A stretch of DNA of 15,207 bases from Lachnospiraceae bacterium (GTDB taxonomy: Bacteria; Bacillota_A; Clostridia; Lachnospirales; Lachnospiraceae). The DNA lies in the NCBI GenBank assembly GCA_024699595.1, contig JAILPG010000317.1, positions 1 through 15,207 of the forward strand, read 5' to 3'. A program made the position numbers and the translations under genes. The notes beneath the pieces are model-generated. The model was not told the DNA's origin. It worked only from the letters and a program-made list of their open reading frames with translations, and made no database searches. This document shows, piece after piece, positions 7,271 through 14,125 of this stretch. Each line of letters begins with the position of its first letter. Within the stretch, counting starts at the first letter, position 1.

Positions 7271-7298
7271 TACAGGATTTTAAGAATCATACCGATAT
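7271..7298 (+). promoter_or_regulatory. possible flagellar sigma (SigD/FliA-like) promoter
   Basis: TACA at 7271-7274, 16 nt, then ACCGATAT at 7291-7298. The Bacillus SigD consensus is TAAA-N15-GCCGATAT, so this is one mismatch in each box. It lies upstream of a motility-type peptide gene, which makes the match more credible. Chance resemblance cannot be excluded. Confidence 0.35.
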
Positions 7299-7326
7299 AA
7301 TATATGATACGGGTTCATCTGTTTAT

Positions 7327-7355
7327 TTGAATTGAAACGATCCCTGTATTATACT
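7327..7355 (+). promoter_or_regulatory. sigma-A-type promoter of the yjfB-like gene
   Basis: TTGAAT at 7327-7332 and TATACT at 7350-7355 with a 17-nt spacer. Transcription should begin near 7362, about 50 nt before the ATG at 7414. This excludes the in-frame ATG at 7360 as the translation start. Confidence 0.6.
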
Positions 7356-7413
7356 TTTTATGGTGAATGGGATTATCCCGTTTACCACATCGGCAGCGAA
7401 AGGGGCTGATAGT

Positions 7414-7590
7414 ATGGATATTCCGGCACTGTCTATGGCCATGTCACAGATGAATGTAATGAATCAGTTCAGCACCGCCATGCTCTCAAAGGCAATCGAT
7501 ACCTATGGAGAGAGCGGTGACGATATGGTTAAGATGATGGAACAATCTGTTAATCCCGAACTCGGTGCCAACATTGATGTCAGCGTGTAA
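7414..7590 (+). CDS. YjfB-type putative motility peptide
   Basis: 58-residue peptide, MDIPALSMAMSQMNVMNQ..., matching the small YjfB family (called a putative motility protein in family databases; mechanism not known). The pattern is typical: MDI start, amphipathic Met- and Gln-rich helix, a middle KAIDTYGESGDDMVKMMEQSV and a hydrophobic C-terminus (NIDVSV). No signal peptide or membrane segment is visible. ATG 7414 follows AAAGGGG with 8 nt spacing; the frame extends to 7360, but that codon is at the expected transcript start. It has its own promoter and a terminator about 90 nt downstream, so it is monocistronic, and no flagellar genes are nearby. Family call is fairly firm; function is not. 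Confidence 0.8.
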   Translation: MDIPALSMAMSQMNVMNQFSTAMLSKAIDTYGESGDDMVKMMEQSVNPELGANIDVSV

Positions 7591-7680
7591 TAGGAACAGC
7601 CTTTCCGGGATGGACCTCATCACATAACAGACTGACACAAAACGGGCATCGGATGAGGCATTGTGATATGTCCGGGAAAA

Positions 7681-7715
7681 CAAACCGGCTGCGGTAAAGC
7701 AGCCGGTTTGTTTTT
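7681..7715 (+). terminator. bidirectional rho-independent terminator
   Basis: 12-bp perfect stem CAAACCGGCTGC (7681-7692) and GCAGCCGGTTTG (7699-7710), 6-nt loop, T run on the + side and, read on the other strand, TTTT after the stem. It serves both the yjfB-like gene and the convergent - strand operon ending at 7752. Confidence 0.9.
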
Positions 7716-7751
7716 CATTCAGGAAAATGCTTATTAAGACGCTTTCCCGTA

Positions 7752-8834
7752 TCAGCCCTTAAGTCCGAGGATCTGTAACGCAAATCCCAGACAGAAGATG
7801 ATCAGAGCACAGAGGCCTATCGCGATATAGCCTGAAACAGTTATCACTTTCTGCCTTGGTGCTTCTGTATTATACTGATCCACTAAACCGGATGGTTCCG
7901 GATCATTTGCAGAGACCACGTTATCTTCAGAGGATATCGATTCTTCCTCGGATACTTCACTATCTTTCTTCTTTATCTTAAGGATATGACAGATATATTC
8001 TTTTGAACCCTCGATCTTACAGATACGGAAATATACAAACATGGCAAGGATGATCCCTATTACAGCCGGAGCAAGCAGGAGAAGTGAGGTGGAGAGGATC
8101 TGGAACTGTGTATAGCCTTCTTCTGCTATCTCATTAAGTATTTCCGAACCGCCGTCATACATTTTATCAAGCATCCCCGATGCAAGATAGGGCATCGCCG
8201 TATTGTAGCCGTTTATCACAAAATGGACGATAAACGGGGCAATAATGCTTCCTGTTGCCTCCGTTAACAGTGCACAGAAGAAGCCTATATAGGCAGCATA
8301 GAAAAGCTGGTTTAGGTTTAAGTGCATCAGGCCGAAGAAAAGAGAAGATACGGCTATGGCAGCAAACACTCTTCCTGATCTCTTAAGGCCTGACAGGATT
8401 ACGCCCCTGAAGGAGAGCTCTTCACACAGGGGACCTATAACGGCTATTGCAAGAAATGTCGGAATAAAGGGGAGATCCTCCATTATATCAAGTACCGCAT
8501 CCATGGCTATGTTTGTTGAAAATAGCTGGGAGATCGCATTAAGCCACTGGGCACCCGGCATTATCAGAAATCCAAAGAGGATACATAAGAACACTGTGGA
8601 AAGTTTGATCCTTCTGTGCGGGATCATGTTTTTCAGGTCGGCCTTTGTAACGATAAAATAGATCGGGACAGGCAAAAGTATCACTATCTCGCCAAGTATG
8701 ACCGCCTCAATGGCTCCGATATCTATTCCGGCTGCGCTTAAGAGCGAAACCAGTACTGTTGTCAGAAGATATGATATGATCATGCACAAAAACAGTGCAT
8801 TGGTATGCTTTACGATTCTGTTTTCCTTAATCAT
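7752..8834 (-). CDS. CPBP-family intramembrane metalloprotease
   Basis: 360-residue membrane protein with the CPBP (CaaX protease and bacteriocin-processing, Abi) domain at residues about 120-215: E138-E139-x-x-x-R143 (EELSFR), F167-x-x-x-H171 and H204-x-x-x-N208, the set used for catalysis. Hydrophobic segments lie near 12-35, 43-63, 78-95, 122-136, 157-175, 177-210, 247-268 and 332-355. Unusually, after the protease domain there is an acidic, Ser/Glu-rich stretch (about 288-325) followed by one more membrane helix. Members act in prenyl-protein processing, bacteriocin maturation or self-immunity, but many have no known role and I cannot assign one. The ATG overlaps the stop of the upstream cvfB-like gene by 8 nt, so translation is probably coupled. 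Confidence 0.88.
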   Translation of the reverse strand: MIKENRIVKHTNALFLCMIISYLLTTVLVSLLSAAGIDIGAIEAVILGEIVILLPVPIYFIVTKADLKNMIPHRRIKLSTVFLCILFGFLIMPGAQWLNAISQLFSTNIAMDAVLDIMEDLPFIPTFLAIAVIGPLCEELSFRGVILSGLKRSGRVFAAIAVSSLFFGLMHLNLNQLFYAAYIGFFCALLTEATGSIIAPFIVHFVINGYNTAMPYLASGMLDKMYDGGSEILNEIAEEGYTQFQILSTSLLLLAPAVIGIILAMFVYFRICKIEGSKEYICHILKIKKKDSEVSEEESISSEDNVVSANDPEPSGLVDQYNTEAPRQKVITVSGYIAIGLCALIIFCLGFALQILGLKG

Positions 8835-9705
8835 CAGAGGTATTCCCTTCAGAAAGTCTTATTGACGTATCGGTTATGATTATCCTTCTTTCCTTATACA
8901 GCCTTCCGACCGCGCGTTTGAACTCATTTTTGCTCATGCCGGTCTCTCTTTTTATGATCTCCGAACCGGCACGGTCATTAAAGGGCAGCACTCCGTCATA
9001 GCTTTCGATAATATCAAGGACTTTTTCTGCATCCTCATCCATCTGTTTATAAGCCTTTTTCCTGAGGCTCAGATCGAGCTTGCCGTCCTCCCTGACCCTG
9101 GTTACCCTTGCGTTTATAATTGTATTTACGGCAATCTCCGAAAATATCTCGTTTTTTGGGATGAGTCCGAAATATCTGTCATCAACGGCAACAAAAGCTC
9201 CGATTTCTTTATTTATCTCATATATTCTTCCGCTGACCATATCATCTTTTTTATATGGTGAAGATCCTGAAAGGTAGGGATAGACCTTCATCGTAAGGCA
9301 TAGTCTTGAGCTTTTGTCTATATAGAGGGCAGCAAGGATCTCTTCATTAGGGACCGGCTTTTTGGTCATCTCGGCATAGGGCAGCAATAGATCCTTTTCG
9401 AGTCCCCAGTCTGCAAAGGCACCGATCTTTCCCACATCGCGGATCCTTAAGACGGCTGTCTCATTTAGGGAGATCGCAGGAGTCTTAAGTGTTGCCGTAA
9501 GTCTGTCTGACGAATCCCTGTATATGAAGACGTTAAGTATATCTCCGGGCTTTGTTCCGGAAGGTACTTCCTTTGAGGGCAGTAACACCTCGTCACTCTC
9601 CGAAATGCCGTTCTCATACGTGTTTTCCGAAGGATCTTTTAAATAAATGCCATGTTCGGTCTTTCTTGTAACGGTCAGAGTCTGTGTCTGTCCAAGCTTA
9701 AACAT
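8827..9705 (-). CDS. cvfB: S1-domain RNA-binding protein, CvfB family
   Basis: 292-residue cytosolic protein of the CvfB/YitL family: S1-like beta-barrels at about 1-65 and 68-140, a canonical S1 domain at about 152-218 (VSGRIYEINKEIGAFVAVDDRYFGLIP...RVTRVREDGKLDLSLR), and a C-terminal winged helix at about 228-286 (SEIIKRETGMSKNEFKRAVGRLYKERRI). In staphylococci CvfB binds RNA and influences virulence gene expression; in other Firmicutes the role is not settled. The length is normal for the family. ATG 9705 follows AAGGAAGGAAG on the - strand. It lies 43 nt after the glycosyltransferase gene, with no terminator between, and overlaps the CPBP gene by 8 nt. Confidence 0.9.
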   Translation of the reverse strand: MFKLGQTQTLTVTRKTEHGIYLKDPSENTYENGISESDEVLLPSKEVPSGTKPGDILNVFIYRDSSDRLTATLKTPAISLNETAVLRIRDVGKIGAFADWGLEKDLLLPYAEMTKKPVPNEEILAALYIDKSSRLCLTMKVYPYLSGSSPYKKDDMVSGRIYEINKEIGAFVAVDDRYFGLIPKNEIFSEIAVNTIINARVTRVREDGKLDLSLRKKAYKQMDEDAEKVLDIIESYDGVLPFNDRAGSEIIKRETGMSKNEFKRAVGRLYKERRIIITDTSIRLSEGNTSDD

Positions 9706-9748
9706 CTTTAGGCTTCCTTCCTTTTACAGTGAACGGATGCTGTCTGTA

Positions 9749-11155
9749 TCATTCCATAACATAAAGGCTGAAATCATATCTGTCAAAGCTGTAATCGCCT
9801 TTCGGATCAAGCTTCTGTCCCATCAGTCTGCCGTCAGTTATGCCGTCATCTGCGTTATCCGAGCTGTATCCGTCTAAAACGGCCACCCATACGGTATGTC
9901 CTTTTCTATTTTCCTCGACCTCTTTAATATCCTCGATATTTGTAAGCCTGTCATCATAAAAAGGAAGACACAGGGCGAGCCCTTCTGCGTCCTCTATAGT
10001 ATACAGGATATCCCCGTCCTTCACATTGTCGTTTAAGTATGAGATAAGCCTGTCGGGGTCGCCGCGGTACTCGGAATTATAAGCGGCATAATATCCAAAT
10101 AATCCTATTAAAACTTCCCCAAAGAGAACTATATAGCCGGTTTTTTTGCCAAAGGAAGCCGTCTGTATTGAGAAAAACAGCCATAAAAGACCCATGGAAA
10201 AGAAGAGATATCTGTCAACAAAGATGTTTGCAGTCATGAGCTTTGAAATGATGGTTCCAAAGACCAATACTCCGTAATACGTAAGGAAACATGCTAACGA
10301 GAACAAATCTTCTTTTGTCCGGTCTTTTTTTATACAGAGTCTGACAAACAGGATAACCATATACAGGGACAGAAAGATGCTAAAAGGCGTAAAGCCCGTA
10401 GTATAGGGGTATCTCATGTATTTTATGAAGACGGAGAGGGTCACATCCGGCATGGAAAAGTAACCGCTCACACTCTTAAGCTGCTTAAGAGTCACTAAAA
10501 GACATGGAAAATAAAGCACTGCCGTTGACAGAAGAATATATACCCAACATTTTATGTTTTTTCTGTCATAAAAGATAAAATACAGTAAAAGCCACAGATA
10601 TACAAAGCCTGCGGTAACAAATGCGAAGTGATGGGAGTAGCCTGCACCCACGGAAAACAGTACAAAGAGGATGCAGTTTTTCCTGCAGGGGTCGCAGATG
10701 ATCTCATAAGCATAGATCCCGCTCGCTGTTGCAAAGAAAAACCCGAGGGAATACATCCTTATCTCCACACCGTAAAACATCATGCAGGGCATAAAGGTAA
10801 GGGCAAGGATGAGTAGACAGGAAGCGAGGTTTCCGAATCTTTTTCTGACGCATCCCGCACAGCAGAGCATCGTAAGCACCATAAAAAAGGCAGATGTAAG
10901 CTTCATTACGGGGACACGGTATCCGAATATGTCGGTTGAAAGCTTCAGAAGGAGGTTATACAGCGGAGGCAGCGTATCATTCATGGATCTTGTAAGCACC
11001 CCGCCGTAATCCGTTCTTATGAGGGTGGCGGTAAAAGCCTCGTCAAGCCAGACATTGTTGTTTAGCGTCAGCGAAACATAAACAGCCGTACACAGAACAA
11101 CAAATATATAAGGAAGGTATTTCGAGCTTAACAGCCTGTTCAGATTGGAAATCAT
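9749..11155 (-). CDS. GT39/PMT-like membrane glycosyltransferase
   Basis: 468-residue polytopic protein resembling glycosyltransferase family 39 (PMT/ArnT-type, GT-C fold), which transfers sugars from polyprenyl-phosphate donors to proteins or envelope glycans on the outer face of the membrane. The first helix (residues about 14-31) leads into NNNVWLDEAFT, whose D38-E39 correspond to the conserved acidic pair in the first outer loop, then NDTLPPLYNLLLKL at about 59-72, also typical. About eleven more hydrophobic segments reach residue about 365, and a soluble domain fills 375-468. Start is ATG 11155 with GGAG about 11 nt upstream. First gene of the - strand operon with cvfB and the CPBP protease. 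Donor and acceptor are not predictable. Confidence 0.82.
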   Translation of the reverse strand: MISNLNRLLSSKYLPYIFVVLCTAVYVSLTLNNNVWLDEAFTATLIRTDYGGVLTRSMNDTLPPLYNLLLKLSTDIFGYRVPVMKLTSAFFMVLTMLCCAGCVRKRFGNLASCLLILALTFMPCMMFYGVEIRMYSLGFFFATASGIYAYEIICDPCRKNCILFVLFSVGAGYSHHFAFVTAGFVYLWLLLYFIFYDRKNIKCWVYILLSTAVLYFPCLLVTLKQLKSVSGYFSMPDVTLSVFIKYMRYPYTTGFTPFSIFLSLYMVILFVRLCIKKDRTKEDLFSLACFLTYYGVLVFGTIISKLMTANIFVDRYLFFSMGLLWLFFSIQTASFGKKTGYIVLFGEVLIGLFGYYAAYNSEYRGDPDRLISYLNDNVKDGDILYTIEDAEGLALCLPFYDDRLTNIEDIKEVEENRKGHTVWVAVLDGYSSDNADDGITDGRLMGQKLDPKGDYSFDRYDFSLYVME

Positions 11156-11187
11156 ATCTGGATCTACTCCGTTTGGTCGGGCATTTG

Positions 11188-11196
11188 TGTATAGCA
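11188..11196 (-). promoter_or_regulatory. candidate extended -10 promoter of the GT39 operon
   Basis: On the - strand this reads TGC-TATACA, an extended -10, 32 nt before the ATG at 11155. No matching -35 box lies at 17 nt, so the call is weak. Confidence 0.35.
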
Positions 11197-11234
11197 GTCA
11201 AGACAATGTTACTATTTTTTGGGTTTTTTGCAAG

Positions 11235-11275
11235 TACGGCACCCGCTATATACGGCAGACTGTTTCAGGCAGACT
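11235..11275 (+). repeat. short phased repeats in the divergent control region
   Basis: TACGGCA occurs at 11235-11241 and 11251-11257, and GGCAGACT at 11254-11261 and 11268-11275, so GGCA recurs at 11238, 11254 and 11268 (16 and 14 nt apart). They lie about 50-85 nt upstream of the predicted + strand transcript start and could be binding sites for a regulator. The protein is not known. Confidence 0.35.
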
Positions 11276-11286
11276 TTGCGTAAAAG

Positions 11287-11315
11287 TTGTATTTTTCTCA
11301 GCTTTGTATTACAAT
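11287..11315 (+). promoter_or_regulatory. promoter of the CdaR-type regulator gene
   Basis: TTGTAT at 11287-11292, 17-nt spacer, TACAAT at 11310-11315 (five of six). Transcript start is expected near 11322, 55 nt before the ATG at 11377. The -35 is poor, so an activator may be needed. Confidence 0.5.
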
Positions 11316-11337
11316 AACGAAGTATATGGGCATTTTC

Positions 11338-11349
11338 ACGGATGTCCGT
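11338..11349 (+). promoter_or_regulatory. candidate operator palindrome
   Basis: ACGGA-TG-TCCGT, a perfect 5+2+5 palindrome about 16-28 nt after the predicted transcript start and before the ribosome site. The position suits a repressor or autoregulator, but a palindrome this short can arise by chance. Confidence 0.25.
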
Positions 11350-11376
11350 ATAAGGGTTACAAAAAAGGAGAAGTGT

Positions 11377-12465
11377 ATGATATCGAATCAGATACTGCAG
11401 TCAACCATTGACGGCCTTAAGGATATCGTCAAGGTGGATATGGCTGTGATAGACACAGACGGCAGGGTTTTGGCGTCTACTTTTGATCCTGTAAGCGATT
11501 ACAGGGAGGAGGCCGCAAACTTTGCTGCATCGGCTGCGGACAGCCAGGAGATGCAGGGATGTCAGTTTTTCAAAGTCTATGATGAACTGCTTCTTGAATA
11601 TATAATAATCATCCTTGGAAACGATGAAGATTCCTTTACTGCGGGAAAGATCGCGGCTTTTCAGATCCAGAGTCTTCAGATCGCTTACAAGGAAAGATTT
11701 GACAAGGATAATTTTATCAAGAATCTTCTGCTTGATAACCTCTTACTTGTGGATATTTATAACCGCTCCCAGAAGCTGCACATCCCTACGGATGTAAAAA
11801 GAGTTGTCATAGTTGCTGAGATCGACAATTACAAGGAATTTAACGCTCTTGAGAGCATTAAGAACCTTTTGGCAGGCAGACCGGGAGATTTTATCACCGC
11901 AGTTGATGAGAACAGCGTGATCGTGGTGAGGGAGATAGCTGAGGATGAGGGTTATTCCGACATAAGCAGGACTGCCGAACAGATATATACGCTGTTTTCC
12001 GAAAAGATATCCAAAGCCCTTCATGTATCCTATGGAACGATCGTAAAGGATATAAGGGAGGTGAGCCGCTCCTATAAGGAAGCAAAGATGGCTCTTGATG
12101 TAGGAAAGATCTTCTTTGATGAGAGAAATGTCATAGCCTATAGCGAGCTTGGAATCGGAAGGCTTATATATCAGCTTCCGATACCTCTGTGCAAGATGTT
12201 CATAAAAGAGATATTTGACGGGAGCTCTCCTGATGATTTTGATGAGGAGACTCTTACTACGATCAACAAATTCTTTGAAAACAGCTTAAATGTGTCCGAG
12301 ACGAGCAGACAGCTCTTTATACACAGGAACACGCTCGTATACAGGCTTGATAAGCTTGAAAAGTCCACGGGTCTTGACCTGAGGGTATTTGAAGATGCCA
12401 TAACCTTTAAGATATCGCTTATGGTATCCAAATACATGAAATATATGGAGGATAACAGATTATAG
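11377..12465 (+). CDS. CdaR/PucR-type transcriptional regulator
   Basis: 362-residue cytosolic DNA-binding regulator. Residues about 1-110 resemble the sugar-diacid recognition domain of CdaR (QILQSTIDGLKDIVKVDMAVIDTDGRVLAS), about 130-265 fit the degenerate GGDEF-like middle domain, and about 290-350 form the PucR-type C-terminal helix-turn-helix (FFENSLNVSETSRQLFIHRNTLVYRLDKLEKSTGLDL). In E. coli CdaR activates glucarate and galactarate genes; no such genes are visible here. Start ATG 11377 has AAGGAG in front; the frame extends to a TTG at 11287, which overlaps the promoter. ftsE follows after 59 nt with no terminator, so readthrough into the division genes is possible. The ligand is unknown. 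Confidence 0.85.
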   Translation: MISNQILQSTIDGLKDIVKVDMAVIDTDGRVLASTFDPVSDYREEAANFAASAADSQEMQGCQFFKVYDELLLEYIIIILGNDEDSFTAGKIAAFQIQSLQIAYKERFDKDNFIKNLLLDNLLLVDIYNRSQKLHIPTDVKRVVIVAEIDNYKEFNALESIKNLLAGRPGDFITAVDENSVIVVREIAEDEGYSDISRTAEQIYTLFSEKISKALHVSYGTIVKDIREVSRSYKEAKMALDVGKIFFDERNVIAYSELGIGRLIYQLPIPLCKMFIKEIFDGSSPDDFDEETLTTINKFFENSLNVSETSRQLFIHRNTLVYRLDKLEKSTGLDLRVFEDAITFKISLMVSKYMKYMEDNRL

Positions 12466-12524
12466 GTCAGAAGGGGATCTTTTTGACGTATTGGGGAGAT
12501 ATTTAAGGGACGAGGTGAGTAAAA

Positions 12525-13211
12525 ATGATAACATTCCAGTCTGTGAGCAAATCTTATGCCAATGGCGTACCTGCCCTTAATGATGTGAATCTGCACATCA
12601 ACAAGGGTGAGTTTGTGTTCATAGTAGGTGACAGCGGCGCGGGAAAATCCACGCTTATCAAGCTGCTTTTAAGGGAACTGACGCCTACATCGGGACAGAT
12701 CATAGTGAACAATTATGATCTTGCCAAGCTCCACCGCAGAAAAGTTGCAAAGTTCAGACGCAGCATAGGGGTTGTATTTCAGGATTTCAGACTGCTTAAG
12801 GACAGAAATGTCTATGAGAACGTTGCTTTTGCGCAGCGTGTTATTGAGGTTCCTACCAGACAGATCAAGAAAAATGTTCCTGCAATGCTTTCATTGGTAG
12901 GACTTGCGGGAAAATACAAGGCAAAGACAAGACAGCTTTCCGGAGGCGAACAGCAGAGAGTTGCTCTTGCACGTGCCCTTGTAAACAATCCGCCCATTCT
13001 ATTGGCGGATGAGCCTACAGGAAATCTCGATCCGAGGAACTCATGGGAGATAATGAAGCTGCTTGAGGAGATCAACAAAAGGGGTACGACAGTGCTTGTA
13101 GTAACCCATAACAGGGAGATTGTTAATGCAATGCGCAAGCGTGTCATCACTATTAAAAAGGGAATAATAGTGAGCGATGAGGAGAAAGGTGAGTATATAG
13201 ATGAGGATTAG
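12525..13211 (+). CDS. ftsE: FtsE, cell-division ABC ATPase
   Basis: 228-residue cytosolic ABC ATPase that partners FtsX and uses ATP hydrolysis to switch on an extracellular murein hydrolase at the division site. Walker A is G35-D-S-G-A-G-K-S-T43, Q-loop Q87 (VVFQDFRLL), signature LSGGEQQ at 139-145, Walker B ILLADE at 159-164 and H-loop H196. The QDFRLL and DRNVYENVAFA segments are typical of FtsE rather than other MacB-like ATPases. ATG 12525 follows GAGGTGA with 6 nt spacing, and the gene overlaps ftsX by 11 nt. No clear promoter is seen in the 59 nt upstream, so transcription may come from the regulator's promoter. Confidence 0.97.
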   Translation: MITFQSVSKSYANGVPALNDVNLHINKGEFVFIVGDSGAGKSTLIKLLLRELTPTSGQIIVNNYDLAKLHRRKVAKFRRSIGVVFQDFRLLKDRNVYENVAFAQRVIEVPTRQIKKNVPAMLSLVGLAGKYKAKTRQLSGGEQQRVALARALVNNPPILLADEPTGNLDPRNSWEIMKLLEEINKRGTTVLVVTHNREIVNAMRKRVITIKKGIIVSDEEKGEYIDED

Positions 13212-14100
13212 TACATTAGGTTATACCTGCAAGCAGGGATTTAAGAATATATTCAGAAACAAGATGTTCTCCCTCGCAACGATAGCAACGATAGCCTCCT
13301 GTATCTTTTTGTTTGGATTATTCTATGCCATAGTCGTAAATGTACAGTATACGGTTAAGGAAGCTGAGACAAACGTGGCCGTGACGGTCTTTTTTGACGA
13401 AGGCATCACGGATGAAAGAATACAGGAAATAGGAAACGAGATACAGAAAAGACCTGAAGTCTCAAGCGTTGTATTTGTATCTGCCGAGGAGGCATGGAAT
13501 TCATTTAAGGATGATTATCTCGGGGAATATGCTGACGGCTACGAGGGTGACAACCCGCTTGAAGGAAGCGAGAACTATGAGATATACATGAACGATGTAT
13601 CGAAACAGCATTCGCTTGTAGCCTATCTTGAGACTGTGGATGGCATCAGGGAGATAAACAGATCCGATGCAACGGCGAATATCCTTACAAATATCAACAA
13701 TATCATCAGCATGGTATCGCTTGGGATAATCGCGATCCTCTTTGCGGTCTCTTTATTTCTTATAAGTACTACGGTTGCAATGGGTATTTCCGTCAGAAGG
13801 GAGGAAATATCCATAATGAAACTTATCGGTGCCACTGATTTCGTGGTAAGATCCCCGTTTGTGATAGAGGGTATCCTGATAGGGATCATAGGAGCGGCAC
13901 TTCCGCTGATCGCGCTGTATTTTATATATACAAGCGCGGTAGAGTATGCTATGACGCAGTTTTCTGTGTTAAGCGACATACTTAAGTTTCTTGCCGTGGA
14001 AGATATCTTTTCCAAGCTTATTCCCATAGCACTTATCCTGGGAGTGGGACTTGGATTCTTTGGAAGTATAATTACCGTCCGCAGGCATCTGAAGGTGTAG
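13201..14100 (+). CDS. ftsX: FtsX, cell-division membrane protein
   Basis: 299-residue membrane partner of FtsE with the family topology: a cytoplasmic N-terminus, helix 1 at about 21-46, an extracellular domain at about 47-168 that recruits the murein hydrolase, helix 2 at 169-191, a cytoplasmic loop with RREEISIMKLIGAT (200-213) that contacts the ATPase, helix 3 at about 219-243 and helix 4 at 272-291. The extracellular domain carries an acidic insert (DDYLGEYADGYEGDNPLEGSENYE, about 104-127). ATG 13201 has AAAGGTGA 8 nt upstream and lies 11 nt inside ftsE, so the two proteins are probably made together. The next gene, 25 nt on, encodes the likely hydrolase partner. Confidence 0.97.
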   Translation: MRISTLGYTCKQGFKNIFRNKMFSLATIATIASCIFLFGLFYAIVVNVQYTVKEAETNVAVTVFFDEGITDERIQEIGNEIQKRPEVSSVVFVSAEEAWNSFKDDYLGEYADGYEGDNPLEGSENYEIYMNDVSKQHSLVAYLETVDGIREINRSDATANILTNINNIISMVSLGIIAILFAVSLFLISTTVAMGISVRREEISIMKLIGATDFVVRSPFVIEGILIGIIGAALPLIALYFIYTSAVEYAMTQFSVLSDILKFLAVEDIFSKLIPIALILGVGLGFFGSIITVRRHLKV

Positions 14101-14125
14101 CGGAGCAAAACAGAGGGGTCAGTAA

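Noticed and set aside
7615..7658. CCTCATC/GATGAGG pairing after the yjfB-like gene as a small RNA
   Set aside because: The 30-nt loop and competing pairings make it weak, and it is simply the 3' untranslated region before a clear terminator.
12466..12524. TTGACG near 12484 as a promoter for ftsE
   Set aside because: No -10-like hexamer is found at 16-18 nt spacing; the only AT-rich box is about 12 nt away.
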